Shown here piece by piece: positions 38,215 through 50,449 of a stretch of 64,000 nucleotides of DNA (its first letter is position 1; every line of letters starts with the position of its first letter). The notes beneath the pieces are model-generated. The model worked only from the letters and a program-made list of their open reading frames with translations, was not told the DNA's origin and ran no database searches. Source of the stretch: Geosiphon pyriformis (taxonomy: Eukaryota; Glomeromycota; Glomeromycetes; Archaeosporales; Geosiphonaceae); the NCBI GenBank assembly GCA_016748015.1, contig JAAOMT010000572.1, positions 335,905-399,904 of the forward strand, written 5' to 3'. A program made the position numbers and the translations under genes.

Positions 38215-38780
38215 TGTGGCATTGAATTTATTATGGCTTACCGAGCCACAATCTTGCCACTAACGCAAAAGGTCTTTTTTTATCTTATGTTAGTCTATTT
38301 TTTATTCAAGTAAATTAATCGGGATAATGAAAAACGAGTTATAAAGTTCTCGAGCCGCGTGACAAATTTTAAAATTGTAAAAAACGGTTTATCAGATACC
38401 TATCGGTAATATATTTTTTTTTTCATTAAATTTCGCCATATGATTACCCCAAAAAACAGCTGATCTCGAATCTTCAATAGCTGTTTGACACATGAAACTG
38501 CATCAAAGAACAATAACGCGCTATATTCCCCAAAAAAGAAGGTAAAATTTTTTTTTTGCATGCATAAATTTACAGCTGAAACGATTTCTCTCCAAAGATG
38601 CTAATTACCGTTTCCCGTCACACGGTTATTCCTACAGAAGGCGTTGAACATTGTTCACAAAACTCGGTCTTCCAGATAGCAAATTCAAGAAAAAAAATTT
38701 CAGATGTATCCAATTCTCATTAAAGGGTTACTCCAAATGGAAATAAGATATTTCAAAGTAAAAAAATAATAAAATTATTT

Positions 38781-38782
<2 letters not shown>

Positions 38783-38813
<31 letters not shown>
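38783..38813. repeat. Poly-T tract, 31 nt
   Basis: Uninterrupted T run. Confidence 0.9.
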
Positions 38814-38816
<3 letters not shown>

Positions 38817-39562
38817 GATATCCCTTAAAAATGCAAATGGAAAATCTCTCTTCGAACTGGTTTATCAGCTCATCTATTATCGTGCTACACAAAAGACAAA
38901 AATGACCATTTCCGCGAAAAAATATCAAGAAAAACAATGAAATGTTAATTTTACCCAATTTTGACAAAGTGACACTGCAGTTGCATTCAAAATTCAAATA
39001 GAATAATGGTAGGAAAAAATTTTCGAACAATGTTTTGATGTATATTAACGCCATTATACATTTAACCACATCCTAATAATAATAATAATAATAAGTAAAA
39101 TAATGTTTTATATTCGGGCTGTTAAAACTAAATTGTTCTTCTTTCCAAAAATGGCATCTATTGAATGGGAGGATGATCCATCAAGACAAATACATTGAAA
39201 CGTAATACATTTTGGAAAGACCAAGTGTCCTGCATTCCATATCCTTAAAGCGAGCCAAAACCGTTTCTTGATATTCAAGATAACACACAAGTTTCTTTGA
39301 AGCATCCCGAGGAACAATCACCGGATACTTTTTCTCAATAAGTCAGCACCATTATTCTTGGTGGTGAAACATTTTTTGTATACATTCTGGAACCGCATGC
39401 GTCATGACAAAAATTTCTTTAACCAATTTTTCTCGAGAAACCGACAAATCTTAATCTTTTATAGACAAATAAGAGAAAAACGCCATATTGTCTGACGGTC
39501 CTCAAAATTTTTCACCAATGTTGTGTCACTGGTAACTATTTCTTAAAAGTTTTTTTTTACAT

Positions 39563-39567
<5 letters not shown>

Positions 39568-39626
<59 letters not shown>
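39568..39626. repeat. Poly-T tract, about 58 nt
   Basis: One A interrupts it. It lies 350 bp upstream of Myb gene C. Confidence 0.9.
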
Positions 39627-39629
<3 letters not shown>

Positions 39630-39880
39630 AAGGAAGTGCATAGCCAATTGTGTGCCCTAATCGGAAAAATGATTAAACCTGATCGGATTAGACCAACTTT
39701 GTTTAGCTGTTTTTTCAAACGAAATCATAATTATAAATATAAAACCTCTGGCAATCAAACCTCAGGGTGGTTCAAGTTCCTTCACGACAATTTTGGGAGA
39801 AATCCCAAATTACAATTCAAAGTATAACTACCACATCTTTTATCTTTTTGACGACTTCAACCTACCAATTTTCTTTTCCA

Positions 39881-39935
39881 CACACACCCACACACACACC
39901 ACACACACACACAAAACACGTACACATACACGCAT
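39881..39935. repeat. (CA)n repeat upstream of Myb C
   Basis: Imperfect CA units with CCA interruptions, ending 45 bp before the ATG of Myb C, so probably in its promoter or 5' leader. Confidence 0.9.
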
Positions 39936-39979
39936 ACAAATTCCTTTAAAAAACTATTAATTCTCTTGAAACTTGAACC

Positions 39980-40725
39980 ATGAAAAATTTTTTAACGTGT
40001 GATCAAGACTCTACTCAAAAACCAGAATACATTGTTGGTCCTTGGAGTGAAGAAGTAATTTCTTTCATTTTAAGATTTGCTTCCTTTTATTAATATCTGT
40101 CAAAAGATTAAAAAAATTGAAATTCAATTTGTTTTTTTAAGGAGGATAAAAGACTGCAGCAGTTATTTTCCATTTATGACCGTCAATGGCACTTGATCTC
40201 TATGGGTCTCAAGGAAACGCGAAGTTATAAACAAATTCGTGAACGGTAAAGTTTCTTGTAAATTCAAATTTTGATATTCATTTCACCTGACCCTAATGCG
40301 TTTTTTTTCTCTCTTTGTTTATCTAATTAATAGATGGGTTAACCATTTAGATCCCAATTGTAAGTTTAGAATCAAGTTTTTGTTGTTGTTGTTGTTGTTG
40401 TTTTTTGTAAGATTCTTAAATTTTTTTATTTTCCTACTATTCGATAAAAGTGAACAAAAACCCATTAAGTGATGAAGAAAAAGCAACTATATTACGAATG
40501 TACGATGCTTTTGGAGCAAAATGGGCATTCATAGCGAAAGCCTTGCCATCACGTGGCCGTACTCCTTTAATGATCCGAAACTTTTGGTATAGCGAACAAC
40601 GGACAGAATCAACACGTATTCAAGCAAAAATGTCAATTGATTCTCTTCTCAACAACGATTGTCAATCGGGCAAAGAACTAGTATTTCGAAATAAAAGACG
40701 ACGAATTAATTCAATGTCACGATGA
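39980..40725 (+). CDS. Small two-repeat Myb (SANT) DNA-binding protein C
   Basis: Four exons (39980-40054, 40142-40245, 40334-40359, 40451-40725) encode 159 residues. Repeat 1 opens with G-P-W-S-E-E-E-D and ends Y-K-Q-I-R-E-R-W-V-N-H-L-D-P, very close to the Myb consensus. Repeat 2 has K-W-A-F-I-A and R-T-P-L-M-I-R-N-F-W. The family motif M-S-I-D-S-L-L-N is not terminal here: about 24 residues follow, ending in a basic cluster (R-N-K-R-R-R) that could serve as a nuclear localisation signal. The third exon is again 26 nt. Intron 3 contains a GTT repeat (40380-40402). Confidence 0.88.
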
Positions 40726-40777
40726 TAGAAATTATAACACCTCAAATTCTTACCTATAAATAATACTATTAACATAA

Positions 40778-40827
40778 ACATCATTAACATCATCATCATC
40801 ATTATTATTAACATCATAATCATAATT

Positions 40828-40865
<38 letters not shown>

Positions 40866-40893
40866 TATTATCATCATCCTCATCATCATCATT
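40778..40893. repeat. (ATC)n repeat
   Basis: Long ATC/ATT tract just after the Myb C stop. The poly-Met frame on the other strand is spurious. Confidence 0.95.
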
Positions 40894-40960
40894 TCAAACC
40901 TCCTATGAATCTTAACAAAATAGTAAATATTTCATTACCAATTCTTCTTTTAAAAATTTC

Positions 40961-41004
40961 CCTCCACCCCCCTCCCCTCCCCTCCCCTCCCCTCCCCTCC
41001 ACCC
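40961..41004. repeat. (CCCCT)n pyrimidine repeat
   Basis: About six CTCCC units. On the minus strand this is G-rich and could form a quadruplex. Confidence 0.9.
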
Positions 41005-43060
41005 TTTTACAACTTTATTCAATTGCCATAAATTTTTATTGCATAAAATTTGAATACCATTAAATTCAATAAGAAATTTCCTAAACTACACAGATAATTT
41101 TTTATCCCTCGAAATAGAAGAATAATATTATGAATTTACCAAAAAAAAATATGTAGATATAAAATGATTAAAAAATATATAAACATGGCTTGACTCTATT
41201 AGAGCAACACTGATAAGTTCTGATTGGTATATGTGTGTGTGGATTGAATTTGATTTCAAAAGGATTGAAAAAAAGCAAAACATAATCTCACATCAATAGA
41301 GATCCTTGTTGCTTTAAAATCTGTGCATAAATTTAGACTGAGGCAGTGTTGAAGAATTTTTTCCTTTCAAAAAAAAAAAAATTCTTATATCACAATTTCC
41401 TTTTACGGAGCATATAATCGATAAAGAAGCATGTGAACATTTAAAAGTATGATTAGATCGACTTGGGAAATATCTAAAATTATCCAAAGAGCTAACTAAT
41501 TTTAAAATCCAATCGATTTGACTCGATGATGATTGATGATGCATTAAGAATCTCGTAAAATGGACTTTTGAGGAAATTTTTCTTTGTTCTTTTAAGGGGG
41601 GAGGCAAAGTACAGAATTTTCAAGGCTTTCCTAAATCTTTTTCCCCTGTTAAAAAAAATTATTTTTCTTTCAAAAATTTACCATTTCCTATGCAATTCAA
41701 GTTGTACAAAAGCATTTTTTGATTGATTAGTTGAAACCGTATGAATGTGGTCTGTGCATAGAAAGCAACTCAACAATAGAAATTTGTACAATATGGTTTT
41801 CGATGTATCTCATTAAACCTTTTCTTTTTTTTTTTTTTTTTTCAATAGATAATTTTTTTAAATGATAAAAGTGAAAACCTGTAGATTTTCATTTATGAAA
41901 TAGAGCTATTAGCCGTAGAAGGCTCATTTTTATACATGTTTTCGGAGAGAGAGTTTAAACTTGAGTTTTAAAAAAATCGGTAAATTTTTATTTCAACATA
42001 AACTTGTCAACTATGAGATATGGGGTCATTGTGAAAAAAATTTAACCTATTGATAATTATCATTTTTTTTTCTTTTTCTTTTTTTGCTTTAACAGGCAGT
42101 ATCAATATAAAAAGAAATTAAATTAAAGAAATGCTCGGAAATAAATATTAAGACCATTATTAAGGATAAATGAAATCTAGAAATATCATAATTATAAAAT
42201 TTCCCTTTGTGCAAGAGCGGAAAAATAGGCAGGGGGTCAAGTTATGTAAGAACAATGGGGCGTGACACAGACTAGAAATCATTTAATTTTGGTATAAAAA
42301 AGTTTCCGGATATATATATATATATATAAAATACATATGTGTACAATAAAAGGATCCGATTATTCAAATTTCCGAATGAAGTTAAATGGGTGCATATTCA
42401 TAGATTGACAAATCAAAAAACTCATATAATAAACTCATTTTATGATAATTGAAGAGAATTTAGGATATCAAAGAAAGAAAAATCTCATTTTCAATTTTAA
42501 AATTTTTAAGATAAAATTATGTGTTTATGTTAAAAATTACTCCTGCATATGCAACACAGTATAAAATTATATCTATGACCTAAAAAATTTAAAATGCAAT
42601 TCAAAAACGCCTGGTTGCTGGTTTAGATCATGAGGCAAAAAAACATTGTTAGTCAATGTATGATTTCATATTCGTATAAACTCTTTTTGGGTATAGCCTA
42701 ATGTCTGGGGTAGATTTTTCTTTATTTTAAATTGAACATGGGCTATTTAAAAGTATAAAGTAATTAAAAATTTTTTTCCGAAAGTATTTGATTTAGACAA
42801 ATGGTAAAGAATATTTACACCGTATCTTTGAAAGACAAACTCCTCACTTTAAGCACGTTTCTAAATATTATTGGTAATTTTCCTCGATATTAAAGAGTTT
42901 GAATATTTCTCAAATTGTCAATTAATTGAGAAAATCAGAAAGAAAAATTTTTATTTTAAAAATGAATCAACATTCATTTTGTCAGGGTCATTTTCAAATC
43001 TATACATATATAAGAACTTTTCCCCTAGCAAAGTATCAAGTTTTTAATAACACTTAAAAA

Positions 43061-43780
43061 ATGAGTTCCAAAGCACCTTCTTCCTTTACTGTACAACCGT
43101 CGTTACCAGAGGATTCTTTCCCGTCCCTTTCATTTTCCCCTCCTCGAAAAAGAAAGTATATACAATGGACTAATGATGTAAAAAAAATTAAAATTTTTCA
43201 AGAAAACTTGAAATTTCTCTCTTATATTTTATTTTATTATTTTATTTTATTTATCAGGAAGATCAAGCTCTCAAAACTCTGGTCCCAATGTATCCCAAAG
43301 AATATGCTAATATAGCAAAAAACTTTTTTCCTGGAAGGAGTGGTAAACAAATAAGGGATAGGTATTTTATGAAAATTTGTGTGTTTCTTTTGCTAAAAAA
43401 AAAATTTTAATGAAACTAGTTTGATTTACATTATATAAAGATGGACCTCCATTTCTGACCCAAAAAGTAAGCCATTATAAATAAGATTTTTAATTTTGTT
43501 TATGATTTATTTTATTAACCTTTTTTATGCAATCGAATATTTTGCTATCATTATTTTTTTCAATTTATCTTTTATAGTTGATAATTCCCCTCTCAAACCT
43601 GAAGAAAAATTCCGGATCCTTGAACTTTACAAGACACATGGATCCAAATGGACCACAATTTCTGAAGAATTGCCTGGGCGCTCTCCTTCAAAAGTGAAAG
43701 AATTTTACTATGGACATGCTCGAAAAAATCAAAAGAAGAAGCGGGATTCAAAAATGTCAGTAGAGTTCATTTTAAATTAA
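43061..43780 (+). CDS. Small two-repeat Myb (SANT) DNA-binding protein D
   Basis: Four exons (43061-43177, 43258-43361, 43441-43466, 43578-43780) encode 149 residues. A Ser/Pro-rich leader with a basic stretch (P-P-R-K-R-K) precedes repeat 1, which begins Q-W-T-N-D-E-D and ends F-P-G-R-S-G-K-Q-I-R-D-R-W. Repeat 2 has K-W-T-T-I-S, then L-P-G-R-S-P-S-K-V-K-E-F-Y-Y. The aromatic residues at the core positions are partly replaced (Y-A-N-I-A instead of W-x-x-I-A in repeat 1). The tail is basic and ends exactly in M-S-V-E-F-I-L-N. It is the most diverged of the plus-strand members. Confidence 0.85.
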
Positions 43781-45714
43781 GGTTTGCTTGGTTCTTGAAA
43801 TTGTCATAACCTCCCCTTCCTACCCACAAATAATATAAATAAGTAATTTATTTCAATTGAGATTTAAATTTTATGATTTTTGAAAAAAAGTGTCACAAGT
43901 ACCAAACCTAAAGTAAACTAAATTAAGATCTATGTTTAAAATCCAAAAGATTTCCAATAAAAATGTACATATGCTTTAAGAATTATTTTGTAAACTGAAA
44001 AATACTGAATAAAAATAATAAAAAACTTTCACAAAATTTATAACTGTTTCTATTAAAATTCATTAAACAATAAAAATTTCTTAATAAATTTATATTAACA
44101 ATAAATAATATTTTGAGAACCAAATTCACATAATATATTTTTAACTTTTGAAATGGAATTTTTTGATGCGAAAATTTTTATACAAATTTCGAAAATTTTG
44201 GGAAAAAATAAGATTCTAAAACAGCATGGTGAAAATCTTGCTGAAATTTTTCGGCTATAAAGCGGTATTATGAACCTAAATTTAACTCTTCAACTCCCGA
44301 ATCAGTTGCTATTACCAGTTAAAAACCTAACACACACAATTACTACCATAAATGACAACCAATATCGCGATTGCAATTGCGAATCTTTTGATTGCAGGTA
44401 TTTTTACCAAATCAGAGCTCAGACTTTTCATGATTGAATTTCTTGTCATGGATATTTAACTTTCATTTAGTGTTGTCCCTTTGGTCCGAAATAATTTAAA
44501 AAGTTCAGTTCCTGAGATTCTTTTACGAGATTTGAACTCAACGCTCTCAATTCTAATAATCCACCAATTTTAATTTTTTTAAGAAGGAAAAAAACCCACC
44601 CTATACTAATGATCGAACTACAAAATTTATTTTTCAAAATTTATTCTTTGATAAAAATATAAAATTTATCATAACGAACTGAAAAAAAAAAGATATTGGA
44701 GTTTTTTATTGCATTAACAAAGTTTATTGATAAAAATCTATCAAATATATTTCAGTTTCTTTCTTTTAGTTTTTTCGTAATTATTGATTTTTATTTGTGA
44801 ACACTATTCAAGAAATATCAAATACATTGTATTATTTTAAAAAAATTTCTGATTTATTTTGTTTTCTTGTCAAATTTTTTATCTTAATTAAAATAACTTG
44901 ATTATTATCAAAGTTTGAAAAAAAAAAGTTTTTTCGAAACAATTTGTAATTTTTAACACTATGTTTATTAAAGTTAATCTTTTTAATAATACTTAAAAAT
45001 CAAATATTTAATACTTTTTATTTTTAAATAAAATAAAAATTGATTAATATTAATAATAATTAAATTATTATAAAGTTTGTAAATCCATTTAAAAATTTAA
45101 ATAATTTAAATAAAAAATAATAACATTAAAATAATAATTATTAATATTAAAAATTTTTTAAAAATAATAATTATTATTAACAACAATTTTAATTATTTGT
45201 AATTTTTATTTAAAATTTTAATTAAAAATGAAATTGTACTATAACAAATAAACATTAAAAAATATTGTATTGACATAATTTGAAATTGCAACCATATAAT
45301 AAATAACCATCATATTGGTGACAACTTATTAGAATGCCGTTTTTAATTTCACTCTAAAAAAATGCATTATAGCACTTTAAAATATCAAAATTCTAAGTAT
45401 TATAATTTGAAAATATATAAGTTATGTTATTCGAATTTTGTACTTAATCTATATAAAATAATAATTTGATTACATAAAATTGTTGGTTCTTAAATTTTTT
45501 GTATTATAAATGTTTTTATGAAAATTTTTTAATTTCTAATAGCAATATAAACTTTAAATAAATTTAATAAAAGTTTTTTTAAAAATATTACTTATTTCTT
45601 GTTTATATTATTTTAGAATATCTAATATATTTTATTAAATAAAAAAACAACTTTTTTTAATATTCAACTTGGTTTTTTGATAAGAATTTATTTAAATAAA
45701 ATTAATTTTAACAT
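43781..45714. other. AT-rich intergenic
   Basis: From 44.6 kb the A+T content rises steeply into the retroelement relic. No gene or motif can be supported. Confidence 0.45.
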
Positions 45715-45990
45715 TAAATACTAAAAAATTATTGCTATAAATAGAGAAAAATTACAAGGATTTTCGTTTATTTTAAACTATTCTAAAACACTCTTAGTAA
45801 TCTTACTAATTCAGTTAAAAAGTAATTTAAACCTTGCTTTTAAATATAAAAAAAAAACTAACTGGATCTGTTTCTAGTTTTTTAAGTAAATTAACACTAA
45901 TCGTAGATTAAATTTTTTATTTAATTCTCATTTTTTTATTTGAATTCTTAGCTATCTTGCCAATCTATTTTATTATTTACTATATTCTTA
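45715..45990 (+). repeat. Putative 5' LTR of the gypsy relic
   Basis: Aligns through its length with 49440-49705, e.g. the shared TTAAGTAAATTAA and TCTTACTAATT/GCTTACTAATT blocks. The exact ends are not clear. Confidence 0.6.
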
Positions 45991-48900
45991 AAAGCAATTA
46001 ATTTTGCTTAAATTGTTAAAATACTTTAAGTTGTTTAACGAAAAAATATTTAGCTAAAAAAGGCTTTTATATATTTACAATATGCTTAAGTTATCTTATC
46101 TCAAATTATTACTTTCAAATTTAAAACTAGTCTATCTAAAAAGTTTAAAAATATTTATTCTAAATTTAAACCAAATTTAACTTATTAAATATTTTACTTT
46201 TTTTATTACCCAAACAATGCCAATTAAGTTGGAATTTTTAGTATACTGCTTAAAAAAATAGCTTTTATTTGGTTTGTATTATTAATTAAAAAAGATTTTC
46301 TTATTTTAAGACTTAAAAAATTTTTAAAATCTAAACCAATATTTAGAAATATAAATAAAACTTGAATTATGACAGTTTATATGTATTATTAACTGAAAAA
46401 AAAGCTTAATTTAATTAATTTTGTTTTGATTTGTATAATAATATTTAAAATTTATTGTTAATCTTAATTGATGTTAATATACTTAATAAGCTATTAAAAA
46501 TGTAGTTTGTTGTAACAATTAACTTTAATAATATCATAAAAAATAGTGTTTTTAAGTTATATTAGTAATTCCGTTTTTGTTTAATCTTTTAAGCTCAATT
46601 AGTTATTAGCTTTATTTTAGAATAACTTAATACATATTAATGCAATTTGTTATAAGTCTTTTACAAAAGTAGAAAAGTTTTGTTATTAAAGTATTAAATT
46701 TTGTTTCTATTGTAAAAAACCTAGCTATATTGTTTGTTAATATTTTGTAAAAATAACCGAGTATTAACAAAAATTAATATTTTTAATATTATTAATTACT
46801 TATATTATTTTATTATTCTTAATCGCAATTATATATTTTATTAATATATTTGTAATTAATAATAATTGCTAATTTAGTTGAGACTTTAATTATTTTACAA
46901 ATAAGTTCTAGCTCATTTAAGTCTTATATTTTATAAAACATTAATATGAAAAAAAGAGTTAAAGTTTTCTAATAACTGCAAGTTGTCAATATATTTGACA
47001 AAATATAAGCTAATTTATTTCTGAAACATTGTTTATATAATTGGTTTATAACTCGGTAAAAAAAATATATTTTTGTTTAGACCAATCTATAATTTTTTTG
47101 AAAATATCTAAAAAAAATTAAAAAAAATCTATTGGTATTCCAAATTTTCAGCAAATGTTTTAATACTCTTTGTTAAGAAAAAAATAATTCTTCAAGTTTT
47201 GTGTTGATTACCAAAGTTGTAATCAAATTACAATTAAAGATTTAATTATGTCTTTTGAATTTATAAATGTCTACTATTTTTCAATATTTGATAAATAATA
47301 TTTTTAAAGATTACTTAGATTAATTTGTTGCGCAATATTTTAATAATATTTTTATCTATTTAAAAAATCAAAAAAACATAAAGAGCATATATATTTGGTT
47401 TTAAAACAGTTATAACAATATAAGTTGTATACTAAACTTAAAAAATATGAATTTAATTAATCTCAAATTGAATTTATTAAATGTATTATTTCTTTTAAAA
47501 GCATCTTAATAAATTACAAGAAGATTTAGACAATTTTGAATTGAATAAAATTTTGTTTTGTAAAGTATATTTAAAACTTCCCGGAATTTACTAATTTTAT
47601 TGGTAATTCATTAAGAATTATTTAAATGTGACTGCATTATTATCACTTTAACAAGAAAAAAAACTGTTTATATGAACTTCTTAAACTGATAATATATTTA
47701 GGGTTTTAAAATAACTTTTTATTTTTGTTCTTATATTAATTTATGCTAAGTTTGCTAATTTTATATTGTTAAACCTAATGTTATAGATTTTATTGTTGAA
47801 GTTATTTTTAACAGCCAAGATTAAATAACTGGTTATATCTTATGGCTTTTTATTTATATAAAATTTTCATCCAAAAAATCAATTATAAGATTTATAATAA
47901 AAAGATTTTAGTAATTATTGTGATTATAAAAATCTTTAGTATTTTATAACAATATAAATACTAAACTGGCATTAAGCTCAATAATTAATTTTTTACGAAT
48001 CTGATTTATTGCAAATCGAAGCAAATGTTTTTTATGTTATTTAAAAGCGAACTTAAAAATAATAAAATTTATAGTTAATCTAAAATTAATTTGTTTAAAA
48101 CTAATTATTTTGGAATTGCAACTTTTTTTATATGTATAAATGCAAAGCTTTTTAAAACGATTATTGATGCTTATACTTAAGAAATTATTAATAATCTTTT
48201 AAATTTCAATTTTTAACTATAAAATATAGGAATATTAATAAAATTCTATTTTATAATAACCAAATTTATGTTTAGAAAATTCAGGATTTTTACAAGTCTT
48301 AAAAAAGACATATTAATTTACTTATGAAACATTTTGAAATTGGTAAAACTTTTGAATTGGTTGCTAAAATATTTTGGTAACTATAACAAGAAATGTTTTT
48401 TAAAAATTATGTAAAATTATATAATATTTGTTTTTGTTCAAAGTTTTTTGTTATTAGTCTTTTAATCTATTAAAACTTTTAACTATTCTAAACATTCTTA
48501 GAAATTAATTTTTATAGACTTTATAATAATTTTACTAATAATAATAATAAAAATTCAGCCTCTGTAATAATAAATTACTTAATCGAATTCAAAAACTATA
48601 ATATAAGAAGAAATAATTCAATTGATTTTTTAAAATTGTTATCAAACAGTTTTTTAAACAAAGTTATCAGATTATAGTTTTTAATTTGTATTTTAATTTT
48701 GAAAATATGTTTTTATTTTTAGTATTCTATTCTTAATCAATAGTCAGATTGAACATTTTAATTCAATTTTAGAGCAGTATTTGCAATATTTTATGAATTA
48801 TCAGCAATATAACTGGATTAATCTATTACTATTGGCAAAATTTATATACAATAATATTATTTATTAATAATTATAGGTAGAATTTTGAATTTAATATTGT

Positions 48901-49439
48901 TATAATTAAAAAGTCAGTAAATTCTATTGCTAAAAAATATGTTGTTAAATTTAAGAAAATTCCAAAAAAATTGACTTTTAAACTTAAAAATATATTAATA
49001 AATACAAAAAAAACAGATAAATAGCATCAAAAAACACTTATACTTAGAATAAGTAACAAAATTTAGCTTTTAAAATGCAACATTAAAACATTTCAGCTTT
49101 ATAACAAGCTAAATTATAAAAAGCTTGGACTGTTCAAAAAAATTTTTAGATTAATTTTGTAATTTATGAGTTAAAACTGCTAATATATTTTAGAATCTAT
49201 AATGTTTTTCATGTTTTTTACTTTTTTTAATCGGATAAAAAAACCAGATAATATTGGGTTTGAAATTAATAAAATTTTCAATTTTAAGATTGTTGGAAAA
49301 TAAATAAGATATTTAGTTTCTTAGAAGAAATATATTATTTTAAAAGTTACTTGGAAATTTACAAAACATATAATGAATACATTTTAATTAATCCAAGTAT
49401 TTTATGTTTAATATCCAAATAAACTTATTTCAATTAAAG

Positions 49440-49705
49440 AATATTGTTCAAAAAAAAGATAATGTTATAAATAAAGAACAAATACAAGAATTCTGGATTA
49501 TTTTGGATTATTCTTAGTTAGCTTACTAATTTAATTAATAAGCAATCTGAGATTTGTTTTTGAATATAAAGAAAAGCAAACAGATCAATTCTTAATTTCT
49601 TAAGTAAATTAATATCAATTATGAATTAAATATTTTGTTTAATTTTTATTTTGATATTTAACTTTTCAGTTATTTTGCTAATCTTTATAATCATAACAAT
49701 TATTA
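49440..49705 (+). repeat. Putative 3' LTR of the gypsy relic
   Basis: Diverged copy of 45715-45990, lying directly after the chromodomain-like block as expected for a 3' LTR. A TTAA repeat (49706-49730) follows. Confidence 0.6.
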
Positions 49706-50449
49706 ATTAATTAATTAATTAATTAAAAATAAAAATTCAGAAATACAGTTTTTAAAATTTATTATAACCAATAAAAAACAAAGCAATAAAAATTTAAAAA
49801 TATATTGAATTTGATTTTTATTTAATAAATAAATTAAAAAAAAATTGATTTATTATTTTTAATAAAGTAATTAAATGAATTGTTAACTTAATTATTAATT
49901 TGGTTGTTAATTTTTTTAAATATAAATATAAATAATTGTGATTTGAAATTAATTTTCTTAAGACTGATTTTTTTAGTATATTATAAACAGTACTTTTTTA
50001 GACAAATCTGTACAAATCAATTTTTTAAAATAATAAATAAATTTATAAGTTTTGTCTCTTAATTTGTATATTCCTTACAAAATTCAACATTTTTTATTTT
50101 TTAGTGATTTTTTATAATTCCAAAATATGTAATATTTTAAACCAGTAAATTTTTAATATATTAATGGTTTAAAATGCTCTTTTAAGATTTAGAAATACAT
50201 TTTTAAAATCCTTCTTTTTAGAAGCGGAATTGCAAGAGCAAACTTGAACTAAAATAATTTTAGTCAGTTGTCAATAAATAATTTCGCAAGTCGAATTTGA
50301 AAATTTTGAAATTTTGAAATTATTTATATATAAGAAGCAAATTGGAAATATTTCAATTATCTGGTTAAAATATGAATATAAATCTTAACATAATATATAT
50401 TTCTTAATCATAAAGTTAGATAAAGTGTAAAGAAATCAATTGTGAAAAA

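Larger units (their letters stand above)
36956..39979. other. Divergent intergenic region between Myb genes B and C
   Basis: Holds the upstream regions of both genes and a high density of simple repeats. Small minus-strand frames at 38812-39069 and 39108-39317 have some coding-like composition (K-G-N-G-H-F-C-L-L-C; L-A-L-R-I-W-N-A-G-H) and may be a decayed element I cannot name. Confidence 0.4.
40726..43060. other. Intergenic between Myb genes C and D
   Basis: Non-coding, with simple repeats. A 97-codon minus-strand frame at 41314-41607 shows no motif. Confidence 0.45.
45715..49705 (+). mobile_element. Decayed Ty3/gypsy chromovirus-type LTR retrotransposon
   Basis: About 4 kb between two diverged direct repeats (listed separately). 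Plus-strand fragments follow gag-pol order. At 46702-46737 there is a zinc-knuckle remnant, C-F-Y-C-K-K-P, with the His position now Tyr. At 47336-47347 the reverse transcriptase catalytic motif reads Y-F-N-N. The RT continues at 47377-47500 in a shifted frame (E-H-I-Y-L-V-L-K-Q-L; Y-T-K-L-K-K-Y-E-F). The RT-RNase H connection lies near 47590 (F-T-N-F). The integrase C-terminal part is at 48736-48867 (L-E-Q-Y-L-Q-Y-F; N-Y-Q-Q-Y-N-W; K-F-I-Y-N-N). A chromodomain-like block lies at 49255-49365 (G-K then R-Y-L-V-S). Many stops and shifts make it non-functional. The short distance from gag to integrase suggests internal deletions. Confidence 0.85.

Noticed and set aside
40662-40892. Minus-strand poly-Met/Ile frame
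   Set aside because: Translation of the ATC repeat; it also overlaps the Myb C 3' end.
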